Of a stretch of 40,509 bases of DNA, positions 7,223 to 15,353 are shown piece by piece. Each line of letters opens with the position of its first letter. Position 1 is the stretch's first letter. The translations under genes and the position numbers were made by a program. The notes under the pieces were generated by a model. That model searched no databases, had not been told where the DNA came from, and was given only the letters and a program-made list of their open reading frames with translations. The DNA comes from an uncultured Alistipes sp. (lineage in GTDB: Bacteria > Bacteroidota > Bacteroidia > Bacteroidales > Rikenellaceae), in assembly GCA_944321765.1 (NCBI GenBank), contig CALUMQ010000008.1, positions 1 to 40,509 on the forward strand. The letters run 5' to 3'.

Positions 7223-8122
7223 ATGAAGAATTGGCGAGCGAAAATAACGGTCGCGGCGGGCCTTCTGCTGCTGGCCGGCTGCCGGGAGTTGCCGCGGTAC
7301 TTCTCCAGCGACACGACCATAGCCCGGGCCGGAGGCAAGGAGCTGCGGCTGAACGACGTACGGTCGGTCGTTCCTCCCGGACTCTCCGGTGAGGACAGCG
7401 TCGCCTACATGAAGGTCTATGTCGACCGCTGGATCCGCAAGCAGTTGAAGCTTCGCGAAGCGGAGACGCTCTTTTCGTCGTCGGCCGGCGACATCGACCG
7501 CATGGTCGAGGAGTACCGCCAGGCGCTGCTGATCCGTCAGTTGGACCAGCACTACGTCGACCGCTCGATCGACACGGTCTTCACGGCCGCGGAGATCGCC
7601 GAGTACTACAACGCCCACAAGGGCGATTTCAAACTCGACCGCACGATCGTCAAGGGCCGCATCGTGCGTTTCGACGAACACTACCGGCAGTCGGCGAAGC
7701 TCAAGCAGCTGATGGGCTCGAAAAACGCGGCCCAGCAGCAGGACTTCAGCGATATCTGCGAGAAGAACAACTTTACGGTCAACGACTTCCGCGATCAGTG
7801 GATCGACTTCCCGGAGTTCCTGAGCTACCTGCCGACGCTGCGTTCGCAGTCCTACGATTCGGTTCTGTCGTCCACGGCCGTGCAGGAGATGCGCGACAGC
7901 CATTCGCGCTACTACTTCCAGATCGATGCGGTGATGCGCGTGGGGGAGCCGATTCCCCTCGAACGGCTCAGCGGCACGATCCGCCGCATCCTCTTCAACC
8001 AGCGCAAGGGTGAGATCATCCGCAATCACGAGGAGGAGCTCTATCGTCAGGCTCTGGAGGATGGCGACGTGAAACTCTTCGAGGAGCACCGCGAACACCG
8101 TGACGGTCCCGACGCCCGATGA
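7223..8122 (+). CDS. Lipoprotein with SurA-like N-domain (foldase-like, no clear PPIase domain)
   Basis: 299 aa. A lipobox LAGC places the lipidated Cys at residue 20. The following region (RAGGKELRLNDVRSVVP... then YVDRWIRKQLKLREAE, about 35-85) has the layout of the chaperone N-domain in SurA/PpiC foldases: a short sheet, then a helix with VDxWIRKQL. Residues 90-290 are helical and charged. I do not see a recognisable parvulin domain, so it is probably a PPIase-less chaperone relative. Its position directly before a two-parvulin SurA homologue and an OstA-like protein supports a role in outer-membrane protein or LPS transport biogenesis. It acts in the periplasm, tethered to the membrane. 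Confidence 0.75.
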   Translation: MKNWRAKITVAAGLLLLAGCRELPRYFSSDTTIARAGGKELRLNDVRSVVPPGLSGEDSVAYMKVYVDRWIRKQLKLREAETLFSSSAGDIDRMVEEYRQALLIRQLDQHYVDRSIDTVFTAAEIAEYYNAHKGDFKLDRTIVKGRIVRFDEHYRQSAKLKQLMGSKNAAQQQDFSDICEKNNFTVNDFRDQWIDFPEFLSYLPTLRSQSYDSVLSSTAVQEMRDSHSRYYFQIDAVMRVGEPIPLERLSGTIRRILFNQRKGEIIRNHEEELYRQALEDGDVKLFEEHREHRDGPDAR

Positions 8123-8198
8123 TGATGTTGATGTTGACAACCGATGGATATCAAAAGTACAACAAGTAAAATATAACCCACGAAACGAACCAGTCAAG

Positions 8199-9608
8199 AT
8201 GGTGAAAAGATGCATAACGGCCACGGTCCTCGCCCTGATGTTGCTGACGGGCGCCCGGGCTCAGAAACGCCAGGTAATGCTCGACAAGGTGGTAGCCGTT
8301 GTCGGCTCCTCGTCGATCCTCTACTCCGAGGTGGAGAATTACGCCCAGCAGTTGGTGCAGCAGCGCCGCGAGGAGGGCTACACGTCGGATCGGGATCCGA
8401 TGAACGAAAGCCTTGAGGCCCTTATGACGCAGCGCCTGCTCTACAACCAGGCGCAGATCGACTCGGTGGAGATCAACCAGGGCGCCATCGCCTCGACGGT
8501 CGAGGATCAGGTGCAGCAGATGATCGCCATGGAGGGGTCGATCTCGGCGCTGGAGGCCCGGCATCACATGCCGATCTTCAACATCCGGGAGATCCTGCGC
8601 CAGCGTTACGAGGAGCAGAGCTACGCCCAGGAGATGCAGCGTACGGTTGTCAACAAGGTGACGGTGATTCCCGGCGAGGTGGAGCGCTATTACAAGTCGA
8701 TCTCCCGGGACAGCCTGCCGATCATCGCCGACCAGTACGTCTATGCGCAGATCACGAAGTTCCCCAAGTCGATGACCGCCGCCAAGCAGCGTACGCGCGA
8801 ACGGCTGGTGGACATGCGTGAGCGTGTCATTTCGGGACAGGCGAAGTTCGAAAACCTTGCGCGCATGTATTCGCAGGACGGTACGGCGATGCGTGGCGGA
8901 GAGATGGATCCCACGCCGCTGGCCCAGTTGGATCCGGCTTTCGCCAAGGCGCTCGAGGCGCTGAAGCCCGGCCAGGTGTCGGAGGTCGTCGAGTCGCAGT
9001 ACGGATTTCACATCATTCAGCTGCTGGACCAGCAGGGACAGCTCTACCATTTCCGCCACATCCTGCTGCGCCCGGTCTACACTTCGGAGGAGCTGGGCGA
9101 GTCGCTCAACATGCTCGACAGCATCGCCAATCTGATCCATACCGATTCGCTTACCTTTGAGGAGGCTGCGCTGAAGTTCTCCGACGACGCTTCGTCGAAG
9201 ATGAACGGCGGTATTGTCTCGAATCACGACATTCTGGAGCGTTACAGCCCGATGGATGCCGCGAGCCTTACGGTCACGAAGTTCCTCAAGGAGGATTTCG
9301 GACGTTTCAAGAGCCTCGCGGACTACAACGCACTGATGCAGCTGAAGCCCGGGGAGGTGTCGTCGGCGTTCCTGGCCGAGGACATGCTGGGCAATCAGAT
9401 GGCCAAGATCGTCAAACTCGTGGAGGTGATTCCCACCCATACGGCGTCGCTCAACGAGGACTACCTGCGTCTGGAGGAGATGGCACTCGCCGACAAGCAG
9501 GAACGGGTTTTCCGGGAGTGGCTGACGAAGAAGATCGATGCCATGTATGTCTACATCATCCCGGAGTTCCGCAAGGGAGAGTTCGAAAACAAACACTGGG
9601 TGAAGTAA
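8199..9608 (+). CDS. SurA-like periplasmic peptidyl-prolyl cis-trans isomerase
   Basis: 469 aa from ATG 8199 (MVKRCITATVLALML, signal peptide ending near ARAQ, 19-22). An upstream extension overlaps the previous gene and lacks conservation. An N-terminal SurA chaperone domain covers about 25-170 (DKVVAVVGSSSILYSEVENYAQ, LMTQRLLYNQAQID). A first parvulin domain lies at about 178-277 (MYSQDGTAMRGGEM..., VVESQYGFHIIQLLD) and a second at about 283-390 (HFRHILLRP..., LKFSDDASSKMNGGIVSN). It should assist folding of beta-barrel outer-membrane proteins. It lies 76 nt after the lipoprotein gene, with no strong promoter in the gap, and 7 nt before the OstA-like gene. Confidence 0.93.
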   Translation: MVKRCITATVLALMLLTGARAQKRQVMLDKVVAVVGSSSILYSEVENYAQQLVQQRREEGYTSDRDPMNESLEALMTQRLLYNQAQIDSVEINQGAIASTVEDQVQQMIAMEGSISALEARHHMPIFNIREILRQRYEEQSYAQEMQRTVVNKVTVIPGEVERYYKSISRDSLPIIADQYVYAQITKFPKSMTAAKQRTRERLVDMRERVISGQAKFENLARMYSQDGTAMRGGEMDPTPLAQLDPAFAKALEALKPGQVSEVVESQYGFHIIQLLDQQGQLYHFRHILLRPVYTSEELGESLNMLDSIANLIHTDSLTFEEAALKFSDDASSKMNGGIVSNHDILERYSPMDAASLTVTKFLKEDFGRFKSLADYNALMQLKPGEVSSAFLAEDMLGNQMAKIVKLVEVIPTHTASLNEDYLRLEEMALADKQERVFREWLTKKIDAMYVYIIPEFRKGEFENKHWVK

Positions 9609-9615
9609 ATCCGTC

Positions 9616-12285
9616 GTGCGTCGGTTCGTATCCATAGTGCTTGCGGCGCTGGTCGTCGTCGGCGTCCTGCCGGCACGCGACGGCATGCAGGCGCCTGCCG
9701 GAGAGGAGGGCGAGAAGAGACTCATTGACCTCAAGTCGGATCTCACGGGACCTGTGGCCCCGGGGGATTCGGTCATTTTTCTGGTGGGCAACTTCGCCGC
9801 GCAGCACAACGGTGCCGTCATCACGTGCGACTCGGCGGTGCGCTACTCCGACATGCGGATCGAATTCTTCGGCAACGTTCTCATCAACAAGAACACGACC
9901 TACATCTACGGCGATCGCGCCGAATATGACGGCAACATCAACGAGGCCCGTGTCTACTCCGATATCGTGAAGGTCATCGACGGTGACGCGACGCTCTATA
10001 CCTACAAGTTCCTCTTCAACACGAAGAGCAACGTGGGAGAGTTCGGCGACGGCGGAGTGCTTATCAACCGGGAGAACCGCCTGGAGGCGGTCCGGGGATA
10101 CTATTTCGCCGATACGAAGGATCTGGTGGCCGTTGACCGCGTGGAGATGCGCAACGACGAGTATGAACTTCGCGGCGATTCGGTGGTCTACAACATGGCC
10201 ACCGACAATGCCTTCTTCTTCGACCATACCCATACCTGGAATCGAGACGGCGACTACCTTTATGCCGACCGGGGCAGTTACGAGAGCGCCGATACCATCT
10301 ATGTCGTGACGCGCAACGGATACCTGCTCACCGACAAGCAGGAGGTCTGGAGCGACAGCATCCGTTACAACCGACCCAAGGAGCACCTCATCCTGCGCCG
10401 AGACCTGCAGCTGGACGATACCGAACACAAGGTTGTAGCCTTCGGCGACTACGGCGAGTATTGGAAGGATCCGGGCAATGCCCTGCTGACACGTCGCCCC
10501 GCGGCTATCAGCTATGACCTTACGCAGGGCGACTCGCTCTTCATGCGGGCCGATACGATGTACCTCTTCACAATCAACGAGAACGCCCTGCGGCGTGCGG
10601 AGGAGGCTGCCCGCGCCGATTCGCTGGCGCGTGCGGCACTGGAGGCTCTTTCGAACCGCAGCGACTCGACGTCGCAGGATGGCGGGATCCGTCCCGACCG
10701 GCTTAGGACCGATTCAACGGCGAGCGCCGTTGCACCGATTCCGTCCGACACGCTTCCGAAGGGCGTGGATCCGCTCGGTGGAGAGAAGCCCGGTGGCGAC
10801 ACTTCTGATGTTGCCGATGTTGCCGATGCTCCCGATGCATCTGATGCACCTGACGTCTCGTCGGTCTCAGCAACCGATTCGCTCGATACGGCGCAGCCGG
10901 CCGATTCCCTGGCGGCTCCGGTCAATCCGCTCGATACACTGACGGGCAGCGCCCGCAAGGCATACCTCAAGGAGCAGGCACAAAAGGCCCGGGCCGAGGA
11001 GAAGGCCAGGAAGGCCGAAGCCAAGAAGGAGCTGCTGGCCAAAATCGCGGCCGAACGACAGGAGAAGACTACGGCCAAGCTGTTGGCCCAAAAGGAGCGC
11101 GAGGAGCGGCTGCTGGAGGCCCGTCGGATCAAGGCGGCCTCGAAACTTGCTGCACGCAAGGCGCGTGCGGAGCGCAAGGGGAAAACCCTCGATCCCGACG
11201 ATCTGAAGGCGCTGTCCGACCTGGAGTCGCAGCTTGATGACAACAGCCGGGCGCAGGATTCGCTGCAGCGTCTGCTCGACGAATGGTGGACGGCCGACTC
11301 CCTGGAGGTGGTGTCGGGATCGGCTGATTCGCTCGGGGCGGCGGATTCGCTTGACTCCCTTTCGGCTCTCCCTGCCGACTCGATCTACCGTCTGATGAAG
11401 GGCTTCCGCAACGTGCGCATTTATCGGTCCGATTTCCAGGCCGTGTGCGACTCGATGACGGCTATCAGCACCGATTCGACGATCCATCTCTATATAGAAC
11501 CCGTGCTGTGGAACCAGAGCAACCAGATCACCTCCGACGTGATGGATATCTATACGCAGCATCAGCAGTTGCTGCGCGCCGAGTTCATCGGTTCGCCGAT
11601 GATGGTGGCACAGCTCGATACGGCCCACTACAACCAGATTGCGGGCAAGGAGATGACCGCCCACTTCCGCAACAATGAGATCTACCGCAACGACGTGAAC
11701 AGCAACGTGCAGACGATCTATTACATGCAGGACGGCGAGCCTCCGCAGATTACCGATGTGGGATTTGTCGAGAGCGGCGATGCGTCGTTCTACATCGAGG
11801 ACAAACAGGTCGTGACGATCGTCTACCGCACCTCTCCCGAGTGGAACATCTATCCGTTGAACAAGGTTCCGCTCGACCAGGAGCTCTTTCTTCAGGGCTT
11901 CCGCTGGGAAGGGGAGCGGCGTCCGTCGCAGCGTGCGGTCTTCGACCGGAAGATCCGCCCCTCGCGCCGGGAGGAGACACAACGGCTTCCGCATCCCGAT
12001 TTCCCGTTAATGCGGGCGCTTGAGGCGCGCAAGAAGCTGCTTATCGAGGAGCGTCGCTGGACGGACCGCTTCGATCAGGTCGATCCGGCTACGGTCGAGT
12101 GGATGCAGAGCCTCGGCTTCGAGGTCGGCCAGCCGCGCGAATCGTCGCGCGGAGGCGATACGGCGCTTCCGCAGCAGCCGATATCGGCTCTGCCGGCGCA
12201 GGCTCCGCAGCCGGCATCCCTCCCCCAGCAGCCGGCAACGGTCCCGCCGGCCGGGCAAAAACCTTCAGAGAATGAACGACAATAA
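9616..12285 (+). CDS. Large OstA/LptA-like periplasmic protein with disordered and coiled-coil insertion
   Basis: 889 aa, starting at GTG 9616 with a signal peptide (to about residue 22). Residues about 45-310 are OstA/LptA-type repeats (short beta strands such as FFGNVLINKNTTYIYGDRAEYDG and the repeated D/ES-VRY pattern), the fold that carries LPS from inner to outer membrane. A second OstA-like block follows at about 585-710 (GFRNVRIYRSDFQAVCDSM ... NEIYRNDVNSNVQTIY). Between them lie a low-complexity Asp/Ala/Val/Ser segment (about 350-440) and a Lys/Glu/Ala/Arg-rich helix (about 446-540), probably a coiled coil. The C terminus (about 840-889) is Pro/Gln/Ala-rich. Homologues in Bacteroidetes are annotated OstA-like. 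A direct LPS-bridge role is inferred from the fold and from the SurA-like neighbours. Confidence 0.85.
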   Translation: MRRFVSIVLAALVVVGVLPARDGMQAPAGEEGEKRLIDLKSDLTGPVAPGDSVIFLVGNFAAQHNGAVITCDSAVRYSDMRIEFFGNVLINKNTTYIYGDRAEYDGNINEARVYSDIVKVIDGDATLYTYKFLFNTKSNVGEFGDGGVLINRENRLEAVRGYYFADTKDLVAVDRVEMRNDEYELRGDSVVYNMATDNAFFFDHTHTWNRDGDYLYADRGSYESADTIYVVTRNGYLLTDKQEVWSDSIRYNRPKEHLILRRDLQLDDTEHKVVAFGDYGEYWKDPGNALLTRRPAAISYDLTQGDSLFMRADTMYLFTINENALRRAEEAARADSLARAALEALSNRSDSTSQDGGIRPDRLRTDSTASAVAPIPSDTLPKGVDPLGGEKPGGDTSDVADVADAPDASDAPDVSSVSATDSLDTAQPADSLAAPVNPLDTLTGSARKAYLKEQAQKARAEEKARKAEAKKELLAKIAAERQEKTTAKLLAQKEREERLLEARRIKAASKLAARKARAERKGKTLDPDDLKALSDLESQLDDNSRAQDSLQRLLDEWWTADSLEVVSGSADSLGAADSLDSLSALPADSIYRLMKGFRNVRIYRSDFQAVCDSMTAISTDSTIHLYIEPVLWNQSNQITSDVMDIYTQHQQLLRAEFIGSPMMVAQLDTAHYNQIAGKEMTAHFRNNEIYRNDVNSNVQTIYYMQDGEPPQITDVGFVESGDASFYIEDKQVVTIVYRTSPEWNIYPLNKVPLDQELFLQGFRWEGERRPSQRAVFDRKIRPSRREETQRLPHPDFPLMRALEARKKLLIEERRWTDRFDQVDPATVEWMQSLGFEVGQPRESSRGGDTALPQQPISALPAQAPQPASLPQQPATVPPAGQKPSENERQ
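10801..10860 (+). repeat. Low-complexity GATG(T/C)T-type codon repeat inside the OstA-like gene
   Basis: Degenerate repeats of a six-base unit (GATGTTGCC, GATGCTCCC, GATGCATCT) encode alternating Asp-Val/Ala/Pro/Ser pairs at residues about 396-415. This kind of in-frame repeat can change length by slippage without breaking the gene. Confidence 0.65.
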
Positions 12286-12775
12286 CCAGGAGCTGTTTCC
12301 GGTGGTCGACCTCTCGGGACGTGTCATCGGAAGCGCTACGCGCGGCGAATGCCACGGAGGGTCGATGCTGCTGCACCCCGTGGTGCATCTTCATCTGTTC
12401 AATTCGCGCGGAGAGCTCTACCTGCAGAAGCGTCCCCTGTGGAAGGATATCCAGCCCGGGCGCTGGGATACGGCCGTGGGGGGACACGTCGACTATGGCG
12501 AAAGCGTCGAGGAGGCGCTGCGGCGCGAGGTGCGCGAGGAGATCGGCATCGAGACTTTCTCTCCCGAGCGGATTGCGGTCTATCCGTTTCGCTCGGATCG
12601 CGAATATGAGCTGGTCTATGTCCATCGTGCGGTTTATGACGGCGAGGTACATCCGAGCCGTGAACTGGATGGAGGACGCTTCTGGAGTGAGGCTGAGATC
12701 CGTGCAAACCTCGGCAAGGGGGTCTTCACTCCGAATTTCGAGGGCGAGGTGCCGTTGCTGTTCCCCGGGCGCTGA
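12272..12775 (+). CDS. Nudix hydrolase
   Basis: 167 aa from ATG 12272, overlapping the end of the OstA-like gene by 14 nt, so probably translationally coupled. A complete Nudix box GX5EX7REUXEEXGU runs from Gly71 to Ile93: G71, E77, R85-E86, E89-E90 and G92, with the glutamates as Mg2+ ligands. The N-terminal part (FPVVDLSGRVIGSATRGECH) and the early strand LHPVVHLHLFNSRGELYLQKR resemble the YfcD/isopentenyl-diphosphate-isomerase-like Nudix subgroup. The substrate cannot be told from sequence. It is the last gene before a strong terminator. Confidence 0.92.
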   Translation: MNDNNQELFPVVDLSGRVIGSATRGECHGGSMLLHPVVHLHLFNSRGELYLQKRPLWKDIQPGRWDTAVGGHVDYGESVEEALRREVREEIGIETFSPERIAVYPFRSDREYELVYVHRAVYDGEVHPSRELDGGRFWSEAEIRANLGKGVFTPNFEGEVPLLFPGR

Positions 12776-12851
12776 GGAAGGAGCGTTGTCGGGAAGGGTA
12801 GTTGAAGACATTGCCCGTCTGACTGTCGGCAGCCCGCGGTTGTAAGATAAG

Positions 12852-12897
12852 AAAAGAATCCGGCCGTTCCCTGAGGGAGCCGCCGGGTTCTCTTTTT
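12852..12897. terminator. Bidirectional intrinsic terminator between converging genes
   Basis: AGAATCCGGC (12855-12864) pairs with GCCGGGTTCT (12882-12891) in a 10-bp stem with one G-T pair. An inner TCCC/GGGA stem tops it, and a T6 run follows on the plus strand. On the minus strand the A-rich left flank supplies a T-rich tail. It serves the Nudix-end operon and the converging transporter gene. Confidence 0.85.
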
Positions 12898-12913
12898 TGT
12901 GCCTGCAGAGTGC

Positions 12914-14575
12914 TCAGAGCACAAGCATCAGCGTCACCTGGATGATAATTACGCGCAGGAACATGCAGACCGGGTAGACCGTGGCATACGATACCGAGGG
13001 GTTGTCGCCTTCGATCGTGTCGTTGGCGTAGTTCAGCGCCATGGGATTGGCCATACTGCCGCACAGCAGCCCCGAGACGGACCCGAAGTCGACCTTCAGC
13101 ACGCGCAGGGCAAAGAGTCCCACGAGGACCACGGGAACGAACGTCAGCACGAATCCGATGCCGAGCCACAACGCCCCTTCGGGCCGCATGACCGTCTCGA
13201 AGAAGTGGCGTCCGGCGTCGAGCCCCAGGCAGGCGAGGTAGAGTGAGAGTCCCAGGGCGCGCAGCATGAGGTTGGCACTCTGTGTGGTGTAGGTAATCAT
13301 GTGCAGACGAGGCCCGAAGGTGCCGATCAGAATGCCCACGATGATCGGGCCGCCTGCCATTCCCAGCTTCACGGGGATCGAGATGCCGGGGATCGACACC
13401 GGAATGCTTCCGAGTGTCAGTCCGAGGATCAACCCGATGAATACGGCCACGAGGTTGGGCTCGTTGAGGCTCTTCACGGCGTTGCCGAGGATCTTCTCGA
13501 CGTTGCGGATCGCCTGTGCCTCGCCGACGACCGTCAGGCGGTCGCCGAGCTGCAGCCGCAGGTCGGGCGTGGCGAGCAGCTGCACCCCCGAGCGGTAGAC
13601 GCGGCTGATGTTGATGCCGAACGTGTTGCGCAGCCGCAGTTGCGAGAGGCGTTTCCCGTTGATCTCGGGGCGCGTGACGAGGATGCGCTGCGAGATAAGT
13701 TGGCTGTCGACGGCGTTCCAGTCGATATTCTCCTTGTTCCAGTCGCGCGTCTCCTGCTCGCCGAAGATTATCCGCAGGGCTTCGGCCTCGGTGGGGGTGG
13801 TGATGACCAGAATCACGTCGTTCTGCTGGAGGGTCTTGTCCGACGTGGGGATCGAGACCTGTCCGTTGCGCCATACGCGCGAGATGACGAAGTGGTGGTG
13901 GCTGTTCGTGGCAATCTCGTGGATGCTCTTGCCGAAGAGTGCGGGATTGGTGATGTGGTAGCTGGCAATGAAGACGTTCTTGCGGTGTTCGGCGTCGGGG
14001 CCCGGCAGGTCCGTCGGACGCACGAAGAAGCGGCGCAGGAAGACGATGGCCAGAATGACTCCCACGACGCCCAGCGGGTAGGTTACGGCGCATCCCAGCG
14101 CGGCGCCGTTGGCGTCGAATCCCATCTGTTGAAGGGTCTGCTGGGCGGCTCCGAGGGCCGGGGTGTTGGTCGTTGCGCCGCAGAGGATGCCCGACATGTC
14201 GGGCATCGGGACCTTGAAGGCATAGGCCAGACCTACGGCCAGCAGGGTGCCGATGATGATCAGGGCGATGGCGGGGGAGAGCAGCCGGGTGCCTTCGGCG
14301 CGCATGGAGCTGAAGAATCCCGGGCCGACCTGCAGCCCGAGGGCATAGACGAAGAGGATCAGTCCGAAGCTTTCGGCATAGATCAGCATCTGCGGGTCGA
14401 TCGTCAGCCCGAAGTGTCCGGCGAGGATGCCCGTAAAGAAGATGAAGGCCGTGCCGAGGGAGATGCCGAAGATGCGGATTTTTCCCAGCATGATGCCGAT
14501 CGAGGAGATGAGCGACAGCACCACGACGGCCTGCAGGGCCGAGTGTTCGAAGAGGAGATCCTTGAGCCAGTCCAT
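12914..14575 (-). CDS. YidE/AAEx-type transporter (aspartate:alanine exchanger family) with two TrkA-C domains
   Basis: 553 aa from ATG 14575 (MDWLKDLLF), chosen because the promoter element lies just upstream and the longer frame lacks support. The layout is that of the aspartate:alanine exchanger (AAEx) family: about five hydrophobic segments (13-190), two cytoplasmic TrkA-C (RCK-C) domains (about 205-290 with NVFIASYHITNPALFGKSI, and about 295-370 with RILVTRPEINGKRLSQL), then a second set of five segments (375-553). Repeated signatures GLILFVYALGLQVGPGFF and CLGLDAGRHFFETV, plus GILCGATTNTPAL and GLLCGSMANPMAL, show the internal duplication. The substrate is unknown; only some family members exchange aspartate for alanine. 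Confidence 0.9.
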   Translation of the reverse strand: MDWLKDLLFEHSALQAVVVLSLISSIGIMLGKIRIFGISLGTAFIFFTGILAGHFGLTIDPQMLIYAESFGLILFVYALGLQVGPGFFSSMRAEGTRLLSPAIALIIIGTLLAVGLAYAFKVPMPDMSGILCGATTNTPALGAAQQTLQQMGFDANGAALGCAVTYPLGVVGVILAIVFLRRFFVRPTDLPGPDAEHRKNVFIASYHITNPALFGKSIHEIATNSHHHFVISRVWRNGQVSIPTSDKTLQQNDVILVITTPTEAEALRIIFGEQETRDWNKENIDWNAVDSQLISQRILVTRPEINGKRLSQLRLRNTFGINISRVYRSGVQLLATPDLRLQLGDRLTVVGEAQAIRNVEKILGNAVKSLNEPNLVAVFIGLILGLTLGSIPVSIPGISIPVKLGMAGGPIIVGILIGTFGPRLHMITYTTQSANLMLRALGLSLYLACLGLDAGRHFFETVMRPEGALWLGIGFVLTFVPVVLVGLFALRVLKVDFGSVSGLLCGSMANPMALNYANDTIEGDNPSVSYATVYPVCMFLRVIIIQVTLMLVL

Positions 14576-14599
14576 GTTACGGGTAAATTCTTGACGCCG

Positions 14600-14607
14600 C
14601 AAAGGTA
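14600..14607 (-). promoter_or_regulatory. -7 promoter element of the YidE-type transporter
   Basis: The minus strand reads TACCTTTG (TAnnTTTG), 24 nt before the ATG at 14575. No -33 TTG is clear. Confidence 0.55.
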
Positions 14608-14721
14608 GGTCAAATTTTTCGTATTGCCGCCTTTTTCCTCCTCAAAACGCATTTTCTTTCCCCGACGCACCCTCCGCGGGCGGGCGCACGTTCCGTGAAC
14701 GGTCTTCGCCGAGTGGTCCGC

Positions 14722-14764
14722 AAAAAGCGCGACGGGGCCGCATGATGATACATGCGGCCCCGTC
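14722..14764 (-). terminator. Strong intrinsic terminator of the thioredoxin-ferredoxin-marR operon
   Basis: A perfect 14-bp stem GACGGGGCCGCATG/CATGCGGCCCCGTC (14731-14744 and 14751-14764) with a 6-nt loop lies 22 nt after the marR stop codon. On the minus strand a T5 run follows after four bases (14726-14722). Confidence 0.8.
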
Positions 14765-14786
14765 ACTGTCAGAATAAGATATCTGT

Positions 14787-15155
14787 TCACGCCTCGTCAA
14801 GCCACTTGCGCAGCGCCCCGGGCATCTCGACGCAGCCGCAGTCCAGCGAGCGAAGCAGTTTACGTCCGGCCTCCGTCAGGGAGTAGTAGGTCTGCCTACG
14901 ATCCTCGCAGCACAGTTCGCGCCGCAGGAGCCCCTTTCCTTCAGCCGCGCGCAGCACCTTCGACATGTTCGAAGGCGTGAGTCCCATGCGCTCTCCCAGC
15001 TCGCCCGGGCACATCCGTTCAGTTTTCGAGAGGGTGCAGAGCGCCATTCCTTCGTTCAGACAGACGCCGTAGCGCTCTTCGAAGCCGGCCTCGAAGCGGT
15101 TGATCGCCCGCTGCAGGTCGCGGATCCTGCAAAGTGTGTCGTGCTCAGCGTTCAT
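14787..15155 (-). CDS. MarR-family transcriptional regulator, cysteine-rich
   Basis: 122 aa from ATG 15155. Winged helix-turn-helix of MarR type: ERMCPGELGERMGLTPSNMSKVLRAAEGKGLL (about 47-77) is the recognition region, and RELCCEDRRQTYYSLTEAGRKLL (about 79-101) the wing with its conserved DRR. It carries eight cysteines (9, 32, 40, 49, 82, 83, 106, 108), many for a protein of this size, including the vicinal pair C82-C83 in the wing and C106-x-C108. Thiol- or metal-sensing is therefore plausible but unproven. Its ATG overlaps the ferredoxin stop by 4 nt (ATGA). It probably regulates its own operon. Confidence 0.88.
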   Translation of the reverse strand: MNAEHDTLCRIRDLQRAINRFEAGFEERYGVCLNEGMALCTLSKTERMCPGELGERMGLTPSNMSKVLRAAEGKGLLRRELCCEDRRQTYYSLTEAGRKLLRSLDCGCVEMPGALRKWLDEA

Positions 15156-15340
15156 CGGTCTGCGAGGTGTACGGCCTGACGTCCGCAATGCTCGGCGCAG
15201 AGTCCGCATTCGAGGCATTTCGAGGCGTCGATGCGCGGCAGCGAGAACCCCTCCTGCGAGATGGCCTCCGCGGGGCAGAGTCCGATGAGCGGGCAGCGGT
15301 GGTTTTGCGGACAGCGCCCGGGGTCGATTGTGTATGCCAT
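15152..15340 (-). CDS. Small ferredoxin-like 4Fe-4S protein
   Basis: 62 aa. The C-terminal half has a classical cluster motif CxxCxxCxxxC (C42, C45, C48, C52). The N-terminal motif is atypical: C10-x5-C16-x5-C22-P, with PQNHRCP between. In a standard two-cluster fold, C22 would complete the second cluster. The first would have only C10, C16 and C52, so it may be a 3Fe cluster or absent. It is a cytoplasmic electron carrier or a cluster-bearing partner. It lies 13 nt downstream of the thioredoxin gene and overlaps marR by 4 nt, so the three form one operon. Confidence 0.85.
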   Translation of the reverse strand: MAYTIDPGRCPQNHRCPLIGLCPAEAISQEGFSLPRIDASKCLECGLCAEHCGRQAVHLADR

Positions 15341-15353
15341 GGCGTGGAGAGGC

